23,272 bases of DNA from positions 1-23,272 of IMG/VR virus record IMGVR_UViG_3300033148_004293; one strand, 5' to 3'. The stretch's first letter is position 1, and every line of letters starts with the position of its first letter. The position numbers were made by a program, and so were the translations under genes. Below are positions 8,064-14,964 of this stretch, piece by piece. The stretch is from a virus. Under the pieces are notes generated by a model, which worked only from the letters and a program-made list of their open reading frames with translations, was not told the DNA's origin and did no database searches.

Positions 8064-8761
8064 TGCCTTTTAAAATTACTACCCCTAAAAAATTTCAGAA
8101 GTTATTAGACCCTGCTAATAAAGAAGGTTTAGTAGCACAGACTAGAAAAGAGTTTAGTCGTAGGGGCACTAAAAAAGTAAAGCAGGCTATAGTTCAGGAC
8201 ATGATAAAAGGAATAAGCCCTGTCAAGGGTGGGGGTAAATGGAAGAAGTATAGTCAAAGCTATAAAGACGTTATACAGAATAAAGCGGCGTACTTCATGA
8301 AGAACGGTAAGATAGTCAGGGTAGGGTTGAGTACAAAGCTTAGGAAAGGGTTAGTTTCTAGTAAAAGTACTGAAGCTTTTAGAAGAAGGGTTAATAAGAA
8401 ACGTAAAGCCAGTGATGAAAATGTACAGAAGTTAATTACTAAATATAATAGTAACTTCCATAAAGAATCTAACCCTACAAAACAAATAAGCCCTGTCAAT
8501 CTAAGGCATTCAGGAAAATTACATAAATCACTTAAAGTTTTTACCAAGGGTGGGTTTTTATCTAATTTCAGGATGGTAACCCAGTTTAAAAATAAATTAG
8601 CTGATATTCATAATCGACTAGGTGCAGGAAAATCTAAAGTAATTAGAAGACTTTTACCCACACGTAGGGGTGAAAGGTTTAATAACAGAATAGAAGGGGT
8701 TATATTTACTGAACTAAAAAAGGCGGCTGATTATGTTGCTAAACAATTTTCTGGACAGTAG
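8063..8761 (+). CDS. HK97-gp10-like / tail-completion-type protein, copy B
   Basis: A very basic 232-aa protein. ISPVKGGGKWKKYSQSYKD (51-69), HSGKLHKSLKV (149-159), DIHNRLGAGKSKVIRRLLP (181-199) and a final helix (VIFTELKKAADYV) match the layout of minor capsid or tail-completion proteins that have an ISPV start and a conserved I-H-N-x-x-G before R-R-x-L-P. Residues about 76-140 form a Lys/Arg-rich insertion not present in the upstream copy. The start ATG overlaps the upstream stop by one base, so the two proteins are probably made in similar amounts and may act together. A role at the portal-tail interface is inferred. Confidence 0.75.
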   Translation: MPFKITTPKKFQKLLDPANKEGLVAQTRKEFSRRGTKKVKQAIVQDMIKGISPVKGGGKWKKYSQSYKDVIQNKAAYFMKNGKIVRVGLSTKLRKGLVSSKSTEAFRRRVNKKRKASDENVQKLITKYNSNFHKESNPTKQISPVNLRHSGKLHKSLKVFTKGGFLSNFRMVTQFKNKLADIHNRLGAGKSKVIRRLLPTRRGERFNNRIEGVIFTELKKAADYVAKQFSGQ

Positions 8762-8779
8762 AATTTTCACTTCTATAAT
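8752..8779 (+). promoter_or_regulatory. Predicted sigma70-type promoter for scaffold and capsid
   Basis: TGGACA (8752-8757, five of six against TTGACA) is followed after 16 bp by a perfect TATAAT (8774-8779). It covers the end of the upstream gene and would start transcription near 8786, just before the hairpin leader of the scaffold gene. A dedicated promoter here fits the high demand for scaffold and capsid protein. Confidence 0.6.
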
Positions 8780-8786
8780 AATAACT

Positions 8787-8834
8787 AGGAAGGGTGAACA
8801 CCCGACCGCTTCAGTGGTGAACACCACAGGAAGG
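8787..8834 (+). promoter_or_regulatory. Leader with two GGTGAACACC hairpins
   Basis: The 10-mer GGTGAACACC occurs twice (8793-8802 and 8816-8825), 23 bp apart. Each copy sits in a small hairpin with the loop GAAC: GGGT/ACCC at 8792-8803 and GTGGT/ACCAC at 8814-8827. AGGAAGG appears both before (8787-8793) and after (8828-8834) the pair; the second copy is the Shine-Dalgarno of the scaffold gene, 5 nt before ATG 8840. The structures could stabilise the mRNA, gate the ribosome site, or be a DNA operator. Confidence 0.5.
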
Positions 8835-8839
8835 TAACA

Positions 8840-9472
8840 ATGCCAGAAATTAGTGATGAAGAACTAAAAGCATTTCAAGATGCACAGGAAAAAGCGAAGG
8901 CTTTAGAAAGTACAAACGCTAGGCTTTTAGAAGAAAGTAAGAAGAACAAAGAAAAAGCTGAAGAAGCCCTAGGTAAAATTAGTGAAGCCGAAAAAGCCAA
9001 ACTTGAAGAAGAAGGTAAGCTGAACGAACTTTTATTGCAGGAGCGTAAAGAAAAAGCTGAACTTGAAGAAAAGGTTAAGCTTAGAACTAAGACAGCCATG
9101 AAGGAAAAAGTTAGGACTGAAGTAGCTAAAGTAGCTAAAGATGCCCATGACATTGACATGGTTCTTAGGGTAGCTGAACATAAAGAACTTCTGAAATTAA
9201 ATGAAGATGAACTAAGTGTAGATGGTGTTGAAGAATATGTGACTAAAGTACGTGAAACACATGCCTATCTTTTTGGTAAAAAGAAAATGCCAGAAGGTGA
9301 AGGTGGTGGTAAGCCCCCAGGTCCAGGTGAAGAAGGACATGACCCTAATGCAGGTAAATCTGATGAAGAAAAATTTAGGGCTGAACTTAAACTGGTTACG
9401 TCAAGGGCTGAACAACTAAAGGTTTATAAAAAATACGGTAAACCTATAGACAGCTTCATGTCACATCGTTAG
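8840..9472 (+). CDS. Capsid scaffolding protein
   Basis: This 210-aa protein is expected to guide prohead assembly and then leave. Residues 5-125 are nearly continuous E/K/A/L heptads (for example KAEEALGKISEAEKAKLEEE), predicting a long coiled coil. A Gly/Pro-rich linker (EGEGGGKPPGPGEEG) follows, then a charged C-terminal helix ending KKYGKPIDSFMSHR, the usual capsid-binding end of scaffolds. The position directly before the major capsid gene agrees. No capsid protease is visible nearby, so the scaffold may leave intact. AGGAAGG lies 5 nt before the ATG. Confidence 0.88.
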   Translation: MPEISDEELKAFQDAQEKAKALESTNARLLEESKKNKEKAEEALGKISEAEKAKLEEEGKLNELLLQERKEKAELEEKVKLRTKTAMKEKVRTEVAKVAKDAHDIDMVLRVAEHKELLKLNEDELSVDGVEEYVTKVRETHAYLFGKKKMPEGEGGGKPPGPGEEGHDPNAGKSDEEKFRAELKLVTSRAEQLKVYKKYGKPIDSFMSHR

Positions 9473-9538
9473 AATTTAAGTACTGGTTTTAAAAAGTTTA
9501 ATAAAATGATTTATTAACTATAACAAAGGAATGTAAAA

Positions 9539-10471
9539 ATGGCTGATTTCACAGTTAATCTTACAGGCACAGCAGAAGTTGATGATTCCATTAGACAGGA
9601 ATTTGATACTGAGTTCAGACTAGCGTTTACTGAACAGGGTGTTGCCTCTCAATTTTCAACTTTAAAACGTGACATTGGTGCAGAATCAATTTCACTACCA
9701 AAGTATGACCAGCTAGGTCTAGCTATCACACCACTTAATGAACGTGAAGACGTAGATAGTGAATCACTAAGTGATTCTAAAGTGGTAATTACACCACAGG
9801 AATATGGTAAGGTAGTTACAACTACTAAACTAGCTAACCTTCAGACAGGTGGTATGGTAGACCGTGCTGCTGCTAGACTGGTAGGTATCAATGCTGGTAG
9901 GTCACGTAACAAACTAGCCACATTAGCCCTAGATGCTGGTACTCAAATTTTACGTGTTGGTGGTTATGCTACTGATGCTGAAATTTTAGTAGGCGATACT
10001 ATGGACGGTTCTACTATGGGTAAAGCTTTTAATAAGCTTGCACGTAAAAACGTACCTGGTCTAGCTGGTGGTGACTATTTCTTTATTGCACATGATGATG
10101 TTATTCATGACATTCGTGAACAGTCAGGTGCTAACTCTTGGATTGATGCCCACAAATATGCACTACCTGAAGCACTTCTTAGAAATGAAGTAGGTATGTA
10201 CAAAGGGTTTAGAGTTATTAGAGATAACCTTTCAACTATCCTAGCTGATGCTGGTGATGGTACTACTGATGTTTATAACAGTTATGCTATTGGTTTTAAT
10301 GCACTAGGTGAAGCAGTTTCGGCTGATATTGCCATGGTAGCCACTGGACCATTTGACAAGCTTAACCGTTTTGTAAACATGGGCTGGCTAGGGTGTTTCA
10401 ACTATAAGATTATTGATAATGAAGCCCTAGTGCTTTGTAAGTCTTCATCTTCTGTAGGTGACAACGCTTAA
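9539..10471 (+). CDS. Major capsid protein
   Basis: This 310-aa protein should form the icosahedral shell. It begins MADFTVNLTGTAEVDDSI with no long cleavable delta domain, in line with the separate scaffold. Text such as ITPLNEREDVDSESL, TTTKLANLQTGGMVDRAAARLVG and NKLATLALDAG resembles the N4-gp56/HK97-fold capsid group: a P-domain beta region followed by the long spine helix. The ending GWLGCFNYKIIDNEALVLCKSSS is a typical beta-strand finish. AAAGGA precedes ATG 9539 with an A-rich spacer, and a strong terminator lies 30 bp after the stop. The fold call rests on general likeness plus context. Confidence 0.9.
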   Translation: MADFTVNLTGTAEVDDSIRQEFDTEFRLAFTEQGVASQFSTLKRDIGAESISLPKYDQLGLAITPLNEREDVDSESLSDSKVVITPQEYGKVVTTTKLANLQTGGMVDRAAARLVGINAGRSRNKLATLALDAGTQILRVGGYATDAEILVGDTMDGSTMGKAFNKLARKNVPGLAGGDYFFIAHDDVIHDIREQSGANSWIDAHKYALPEALLRNEVGMYKGFRVIRDNLSTILADAGDGTTDVYNSYAIGFNALGEAVSADIAMVATGPFDKLNRFVNMGWLGCFNYKIIDNEALVLCKSSSSVGDNA

Positions 10472-10501
10472 TTAAACTGAAACGATAGGTTTAAGAAATA
10501 G

Positions 10502-10527
10502 GGGTGGGGTAATACCCACCCTTTTTT
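10502..10527 (+). terminator. Intrinsic terminator after the major capsid gene
   Basis: GGGTGGG (10502-10508) pairs perfectly with CCCACCC (10515-10521) around the loop GTAATA and is followed by TTTTTT. This would end or reduce the scaffold-capsid transcript. Genes continue 22 bp later on the same strand with no clear promoter, so partial read-through is likely. Confidence 0.92.
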
Positions 10528-10548
10528 GTTTTAAGGGAGAATTAAGTT

Positions 10549-10794
10549 ATGTCATGGTATGGAAAAAGATTACCAAATTTTGTAAGTGATACCACTGAAG
10601 AACGTCTTAGAAAAAGACTAGCTGACATTAGCCTTAATATTGGTGAAAAGTTAGAAGTAATGACTATATACCCTAGGGGTGGTAAAATTGTAGCATGGTA
10701 CTTTTTAGACGTGCAGAAGGTAGACAGACTACCAGAAGGTGAAAAGCCTGTTAAAAAAACTAAAAAGAAGACCACTAAAAAGAAAAACCAGTAG
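10549..10794 (+). CDS. Hypothetical small protein with lysine-rich tail
   Basis: An 81-aa protein. Residues 1-60 look like a small alpha/beta fold (RLRKRLADISLNIG helix, KLEVMTIYPRGGKIVAWYFLDVQ strands). The last 16 residues are almost all Lys and Thr (KPVKKTKKKTTKKKNQ), which suggests contact with DNA or an acidic surface. AAGGGAG precedes the ATG. It lies just after the capsid terminator; a capsid-associated role is possible but unproven. Confidence 0.7.
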   Translation: MSWYGKRLPNFVSDTTEERLRKRLADISLNIGEKLEVMTIYPRGGKIVAWYFLDVQKVDRLPEGEKPVKKTKKKTTKKKNQ

Positions 10795-10801
10795 GTACTA
10801 A

Positions 10802-11248
10802 GTGAGTTTTGAAGACTACGATAAAAGTACAAAGTCCACTGTGGCACATGAAGATTTAGAACAGGCTAAATTTCTTAAAACTGTTTTAGATGAAATCGCT
10901 GTACGTGTAGGTAATTCAGATAGTGCCCCTCTATTCACCCACCAGAAAAAAGAAGACATTTCACTTAATACCCTTTTCAATCTAACCAATAGTTCAGGTC
11001 TTTTAGTAGGTGCTGAATTTGACTGTATTATGTACGGTGTAGGTGGTGAAGGTAATGAAGGGTTAAACATTTTAACCTATGAACTTGACGGTGTGGCACA
11101 GTTTCAAATTGTACTAGATTTAATTTCACAGGAAAATTTTACTATTTATAAAAGACCTGCTGAATTTTTTCTACTACAGGAAAATGGTGATAACATTTTA
11201 TTAGAAGATGGTGTGGGTGCTTTAAGAACACAGGGCTTAACACCGTAA
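10802..11248 (+). CDS. Hypothetical protein, possible capsid or fibre accessory
   Basis: A 148-aa protein starting at GTG 10802, 7 nt after the preceding stop, with only a weak TAGG as ribosome site, so coupling to the upstream gene is likely. The N-terminal 60 residues are charged (FEDYDKSTKSTVAHEDLEQ), the rest is beta-rich with SGLLVGAEFDCIMYGVGGEG and a FFLLQENGDNILLEDG hairpin near the end. The ILLEDG-type hairpin is common in phage structural proteins. I recognise no family; it is followed by the fibre gene and may assemble with it. Confidence 0.65.
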   Translation: MSFEDYDKSTKSTVAHEDLEQAKFLKTVLDEIAVRVGNSDSAPLFTHQKKEDISLNTLFNLTNSSGLLVGAEFDCIMYGVGGEGNEGLNILTYELDGVAQFQIVLDLISQENFTIYKRPAEFFLLQENGDNILLEDGVGALRTQGLTP

Positions 11249-11260
11249 AGGAATATAATT

Positions 11261-12439
11261 ATGGCTGATGCAAAAATAACTGACTTAGATGAACTACTGA
11301 TAGTAGATGATGCTGATGTACTAGTTATAGTAGATGATAGTGTAGCACCTAAGACTACTAAAAAAATTACTGTAGAAAATGCTGTTAAAAACCACCCTGA
11401 TGTAGCAGCTTCTACTACACATAGAAGTCAAACTGATAACCCACATGCTGTTACTAAAGCCCAGGTAGGGTTAGGTAATGCTGATAATACTGCTGACATT
11501 GATAAACCTGTTAGTACTGCCCAGGCTGCTGCTGATGTTCAGGCTATTACTGACCATAAAGCTGAAATTGACCCCCACCCACAGTATGAAACTAGTGCTG
11601 AAGCACAGGCTAAAGTAGATGCCCATGCTAATCTAACTAATAACCCACATGCTGTTACTAAGGCACAGGTAGGTTTAGCTGAAGTAGATGACACTAGTGA
11701 TGCTGATAAACCAGTTAGTATAGCTACCCAGGCTGCTTTAGATGATAAAGCTAGCTCAACCGATCTTACTAACCATGTAAATGACACTACTAACCCACAT
11801 AACGTAACTAAAAACCAGGTAGGTTTAGGTAATGTGGATAATACTAGTGATGTTAATAAACCAGTGAGTACAGCCCAGGGTGCGGCTGATGCTGTAGTGC
11901 AGGGTAATTTAACTACACATATAAATGATAATGGTAACCCACATAACGTAACTAAAAACCAGGTAGGTTTAGGTAATGTTATTAATGAATCTAATCAAAA
12001 AGGCTTTCTCCAATACCAGAATAATAATACACAGAATGCTGATGTAGGTAGCGGCTGGACCACACTAGCTTTTCAAGTAAATAGAGATTCTTTTCCTAAT
12101 AGTCTTTTTACTAAAACAAGTAACACTAATTTTAGAGTAGATTTTGCTGGGTATGTAAAATTTAATCTATCACTAGTAGTAGATACAGCTTCTAATGATA
12201 GGGGTTTTGACGCTAGGGTTTTAAAAAATGGAACAGCTTTGCCGCAGGCTACTTATTTAGGTTTAACTGCTGATAAATCAGATAATGACAGGCAGGCACA
12301 ACTAGGGGCAAGTGTTTTTGCAGAATGTTCTAATGGTGATATTTTTACAATCCAATTACAGGCAGCAGAAGACTCACAAGTAAGAATACTAACAGGTGGG
12401 GCTGTTTTTTCTATTGAAGTTTTTAGGATTAATCCGTAA
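11261..12439 (+). CDS. Fibre protein with NPH-VTK-QVGLGN repeats
   Basis: A 392-aa elongated virion protein, probably trimeric. The N-terminus (KITDLDEL, VLVIVDDSV, KKITVENAV; residues 5-43) matches an anchoring module common in phage fibres. Four repeats start at residues 60, 128, 178 and 226, of the form N-P-H-x-V-T-K-x-Q-V-G-L, the first three continuing with a D-N/D-T-x-D and K-P-V-S run; such repeats form fibre shafts in many phages. The C-terminal 145 residues (from about 247) are beta-rich, resembling C1q/TNF-type knob domains. Being among head genes, not at the tail tip, it may be a head, neck or collar fibre. AAAGGA precedes the ATG; the stop overlaps the next start (TAATG). Confidence 0.85.
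   Translation: MADAKITDLDELLIVDDADVLVIVDDSVAPKTTKKITVENAVKNHPDVAASTTHRSQTDNPHAVTKAQVGLGNADNTADIDKPVSTAQAAADVQAITDHKAEIDPHPQYETSAEAQAKVDAHANLTNNPHAVTKAQVGLAEVDDTSDADKPVSIATQAALDDKASSTDLTNHVNDTTNPHNVTKNQVGLGNVDNTSDVNKPVSTAQGAADAVVQGNLTTHINDNGNPHNVTKNQVGLGNVINESNQKGFLQYQNNNTQNADVGSGWTTLAFQVNRDSFPNSLFTKTSNTNFRVDFAGYVKFNLSLVVDTASNDRGFDARVLKNGTALPQATYLGLTADKSDNDRQAQLGASVFAECSNGDIFTIQLQAAEDSQVRILTGGAVFSIEVFRINP
11438..11989 (+). repeat. Four shaft repeats in the fibre gene
   Basis: Repeat units begin at 11438, 11642, 11792 and 11936. The first three are about 29 residues each and the fourth is shortened. The third and fourth share long nearly identical DNA, whereas the first two are more alike to each other (NPHAVTKAQVGL) than to the last two (NPHNVTKNQVGL), which suggests stepwise duplication. 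Confidence 0.88.
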
Positions 12440-13038
12440 TGATTGAAATTAAGTTAAGTGACTATTCAGAATTTAAAGCTAATATTTCTACCAAAGGTCT
12501 GAAACACTTTAGTTATGTTAAAGATAAACGTATTAGACTTATAGCTATTGATGGTCCACTTTACTATACACACCACCTGGCACCTAAGAATGAAAAAGAT
12601 TATGAAGAAAATTTAAAGGCTTCAGCTAATGGTAAAATAGGTGATGAAGTAGTAATAGCCCCCTTTGCTTCTAAAGGTAAAAACCACTTTAGGGGTAAGG
12701 GTGTAAAGCTGTTATGCCCTAAAGGTGAAGCTACTAATATTGACTATGCTATTCCAGCAGGCACTTTTAGATTTAATGGTATTGAAGTATTAAATGGTGA
12801 CTATGGTGATGAAGTACAGCTTCAAATTGTAGACACGGCTGCTGGTAGTTATTCAGGTGTACCTAGTCATGTATTAGACCAGTTTGGTGACACCTGGAAT
12901 ATGTCTAAAGAATTAAAAAAAGTACTACCCTATGAAGCCACTATTTATTCAGGCATGATAATTAGGGTTAAGTACACCAATAATACTGAAAATGATAAAA
13001 TGGTCTATGTGAACCATGACCTACACCTGGTGGCTTAA
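12439..13038 (+). CDS. Hypothetical beta-rich virion protein coupled to the fibre
   Basis: A 199-aa protein with alternating strands and no helix-rich part except near NMSKELKKVLP. It has an aromatic and Gly-rich middle (NGIEVLNGDYGDEVQLQIVDTAAG) and ends MVYVNHDLHLVA. No family is recognised. Its ATG overlaps the stop of the fibre gene by one base, so the two are made together and may form one structure such as a knob, base or decoration. No signal peptide or membrane segment. Confidence 0.7.
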   Translation: MIEIKLSDYSEFKANISTKGLKHFSYVKDKRIRLIAIDGPLYYTHHLAPKNEKDYEENLKASANGKIGDEVVIAPFASKGKNHFRGKGVKLLCPKGEATNIDYAIPAGTFRFNGIEVLNGDYGDEVQLQIVDTAAGSYSGVPSHVLDQFGDTWNMSKELKKVLPYEATIYSGMIIRVKYTNNTENDKMVYVNHDLHLVA

Positions 13039-13040
13039 TT

Positions 13041-13643
13041 ATGTTAAGTAGTTTTTATAAATTCATACTTAGAAAAACTACCCCCTTCATAAAGTGGGTA
13101 GGTAAAATACATTCACCGTGGTCACGTAAACTAATAAATGGAAAATTCTACTATACAATAAGGGAAAAAGTAGAACCAGGGACGGTACTACTTACCACTA
13201 CCTATGGTGAACTGTCTAACTTAATAAACCCAGTAAGTGTTAAGCACGGTGCCATTTATATAGGCAAAACTACTGATGACATTTGTTATGTGACTGAAGC
13301 TGTAGGTAGTGGTGTTGTTAAAACTGACCTGGTAACATTCTTAACCACTAAAGATGTAGTGATAGTGCTAAAGCCTAACTTCTTAACTGAAACTGATAAA
13401 ACACTACTAACAGGTGAAGCTGTTAAGTTCTTAGGGGTACCCTATGATTACCTTTTTGAACATGGCAAAAAAGCCCTATACTGTTTTGAAAATATAGTAA
13501 GTGTGTTTAAGGCTTTAAGACCTGAACTTAATTATAAGAAAAATGAAATAGTCAAGGGTAAGGCTGTTTATGATTCTAGTACTTTTTTATCAGATAAAGA
13601 ACTGTTTACAGTCTTATTTGATAGTAGGAAAATGAAACTATGA
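13041..13643 (+). CDS. YiiX-like permuted NlpC/P60-type cysteine hydrolase
   Basis: A 200-aa protein that fits the circularly permuted papain-fold hydrolases (YiiX/YaeF and poxvirus G6R relatives). Expected catalytic parts are visible in order: H69 in VSVKHGAIYIG, E86 in YVTEAVGSGVV, and C148 in KKALYCFENIV, the counterpart of the Y-Y-C-S-E motif. GTVLLTTTYGELS (47-59) is the typical first strand. These enzymes act on amide or ester bonds in lipids or peptides; the substrate here is unknown. There is no signal peptide, though residues 1-25 are basic and hydrophobic (FYKFILRKTTPFIKWVGKI). Sitting in the structural operon, it may be carried in the virion. It overlaps the next gene by ATGA. Confidence 0.75.
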   Translation: MLSSFYKFILRKTTPFIKWVGKIHSPWSRKLINGKFYYTIREKVEPGTVLLTTTYGELSNLINPVSVKHGAIYIGKTTDDICYVTEAVGSGVVKTDLVTFLTTKDVVIVLKPNFLTETDKTLLTGEAVKFLGVPYDYLFEHGKKALYCFENIVSVFKALRPELNYKKNEIVKGKAVYDSSTFLSDKELFTVLFDSRKMKL

Positions 13644-14503
13644 AACGTCAAGACTTTTACACAGTAAAATTAAACCTAGATGATGTGTCTGTTAGGGTAA
13701 AAGATTACACCACCCCTTCAGTACCTATGGCTTTAACTGCTGGTCAGTACATGCACGTAGGATATTACAAAGCATTTAGGCAGTTTTATATTGACTTCAA
13801 AGTATTGAATGCTGTGGCTACTAGCCTGGTATTTGAATATTATAATGGTGCTGCCTGGGTAGCTTTACCTGATATAGTAGATGAAACTGAAGACTTTATT
13901 AAGTCAGGTTTTATGTATTGGAACAGACCAGGTGACTGGGCACCAGTAGAAATAGATGGTGATGAAAATTACTATATTAGAATTTCTGCACCTGATGACT
14001 TAACCCCTGAAACAGAACTAAACGGTGTGAATGTACTTTTTAGTAATGATATTGATTTAGTGGGTATCAGGTCTAATATAGTTTCTAAACATAACAATGA
14101 TGAACCTTGGATTGAAAAACATGAAGCTGCTAGAAAGCATATTATTCAGCAGTTTAGAAATTTAGGACACCGTAAGGTTAAACAGGCTAATGGTGATGAA
14201 CCTAATGTACTTTTCACTGGTGAAAAAGAAGATAGCCTTGACTTTTCTGACCTTACACAGTTTGATTTATTTGACCCTTTTCAGTTACGTGAAGCTTCTA
14301 AGTTCTTTGCACTATCCTATATTTACTTAGATGAACTATCTGATGAAAATGATGATAAGTGGGAAAGGGCAGGGTTAAGGCATGATAAACGTGCTGATGA
14401 AGCTTTGAATGTCTTCATGCTTAGGATTGACACCAATGACGATGGTGAAGAAAATGAAGAAGAAAATATGGGTGATACTGGGACTAATTTAACATGGGTA
14501 TAG
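13640..14503 (+). CDS. Head-tail connector-like structural protein
   Basis: A 287-aa two-part protein. Residues 40-140 resemble a beta-sandwich module known from phage structural proteins: FEYYNGAAWVALP, SGFMYWNRPGDWAP and NYYIRISAPDDLTPETEL. Residues 150-275 are helical: WIEKHEAARKHIIQQF, FDPFQLREASKFFALSYIYL and RADEALNVFMLRIDTNDDGE. The last section recalls connector or head-completion proteins, where a helix pair ends in an acidic strand. The position (before the tail terminator-like gene) supports a neck role. The C-terminal tail is acidic. It starts in an ATGA overlap and ends inside the next gene. Confidence 0.65.
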   Translation: MKRQDFYTVKLNLDDVSVRVKDYTTPSVPMALTAGQYMHVGYYKAFRQFYIDFKVLNAVATSLVFEYYNGAAWVALPDIVDETEDFIKSGFMYWNRPGDWAPVEIDGDENYYIRISAPDDLTPETELNGVNVLFSNDIDLVGIRSNIVSKHNNDEPWIEKHEAARKHIIQQFRNLGHRKVKQANGDEPNVLFTGEKEDSLDFSDLTQFDLFDPFQLREASKFFALSYIYLDELSDENDDKWERAGLRHDKRADEALNVFMLRIDTNDDGEENEEENMGDTGTNLTWV

Positions 14504-14949
14504 TAGAAGAAATTCAGACAGCTATTAAGGCTTTGCTGCCAGGACTAACTGACAACGGTAAACAGCTAGACTATGAATATGACATAAATCTAAATTCTGA
14601 TAGGGGCTACACTAACCGCTTTGGCTTTATACCTGGTTCTGCTACCTTTGCTGAAGGTAGGGCTATGGGCTTCACTACAATGAACCATAATTATCAGCTA
14701 ATTCTAACTGATGATTTTCAGAATAAAGATTGTGATGTGGTGCAAAATAGTACACTAATGGGCATGTATAATAAAATTCAGGGTACCCTTAAAGAACTTC
14801 AAAAAAGTAAGTTAGCTTTACCCACCCCAGGCAATAGAGTACTATTAATTAGTGGGCTGGCTATAGATGACCCTGAATTTAATGAAGATAATTCAGTAGC
14901 AGCCTTAAGGGCTAATTTTGTAATACAATATCAATATAGGAATAACTAA
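14494..14949 (+). CDS. Tail terminator-like protein
   Basis: A 151-aa protein with an N-terminal helix (MGIVEEIQTAIKALLPG) and alternating strands such as TTMNHNYQLILTDDF and SVAALRANFVIQYQYR. Size, strand pattern and place directly before the tail-tube gene agree with a gpU-like ring that caps the tail tube and contacts the connector. It overlaps the upstream gene by 10 nt and has no strong Shine-Dalgarno, so coupled translation is likely. Confidence 0.7.
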   Translation: MGIVEEIQTAIKALLPGLTDNGKQLDYEYDINLNSDRGYTNRFGFIPGSATFAEGRAMGFTTMNHNYQLILTDDFQNKDCDVVQNSTLMGMYNKIQGTLKELQKSKLALPTPGNRVLLISGLAIDDPEFNEDNSVAALRANFVIQYQYRNN

Positions 14950-14964
14950 CTAAGGAAGGATAAG

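Noticed and set aside
8794-8820. Eight-codon GTG leader peptide in front of the scaffold gene
   Set aside because: AGGAAGG directly touches the GTG, leaving no spacer, so initiation there is unlikely.
8875-9159. Serine/leucine-rich antisense frame opposite the scaffold gene
   Set aside because: Complement of a Glu/Lys-rich coiled coil always gives such frames; no ribosome site and the sense frame is clearly the gene. Other antisense frames in the window are shadows for the same reason.
9519-9524. TATAAC before the major capsid gene as a promoter
   Set aside because: No acceptable -35 box at 16-18 bp; the region is simply AT-rich next to the ribosome site.
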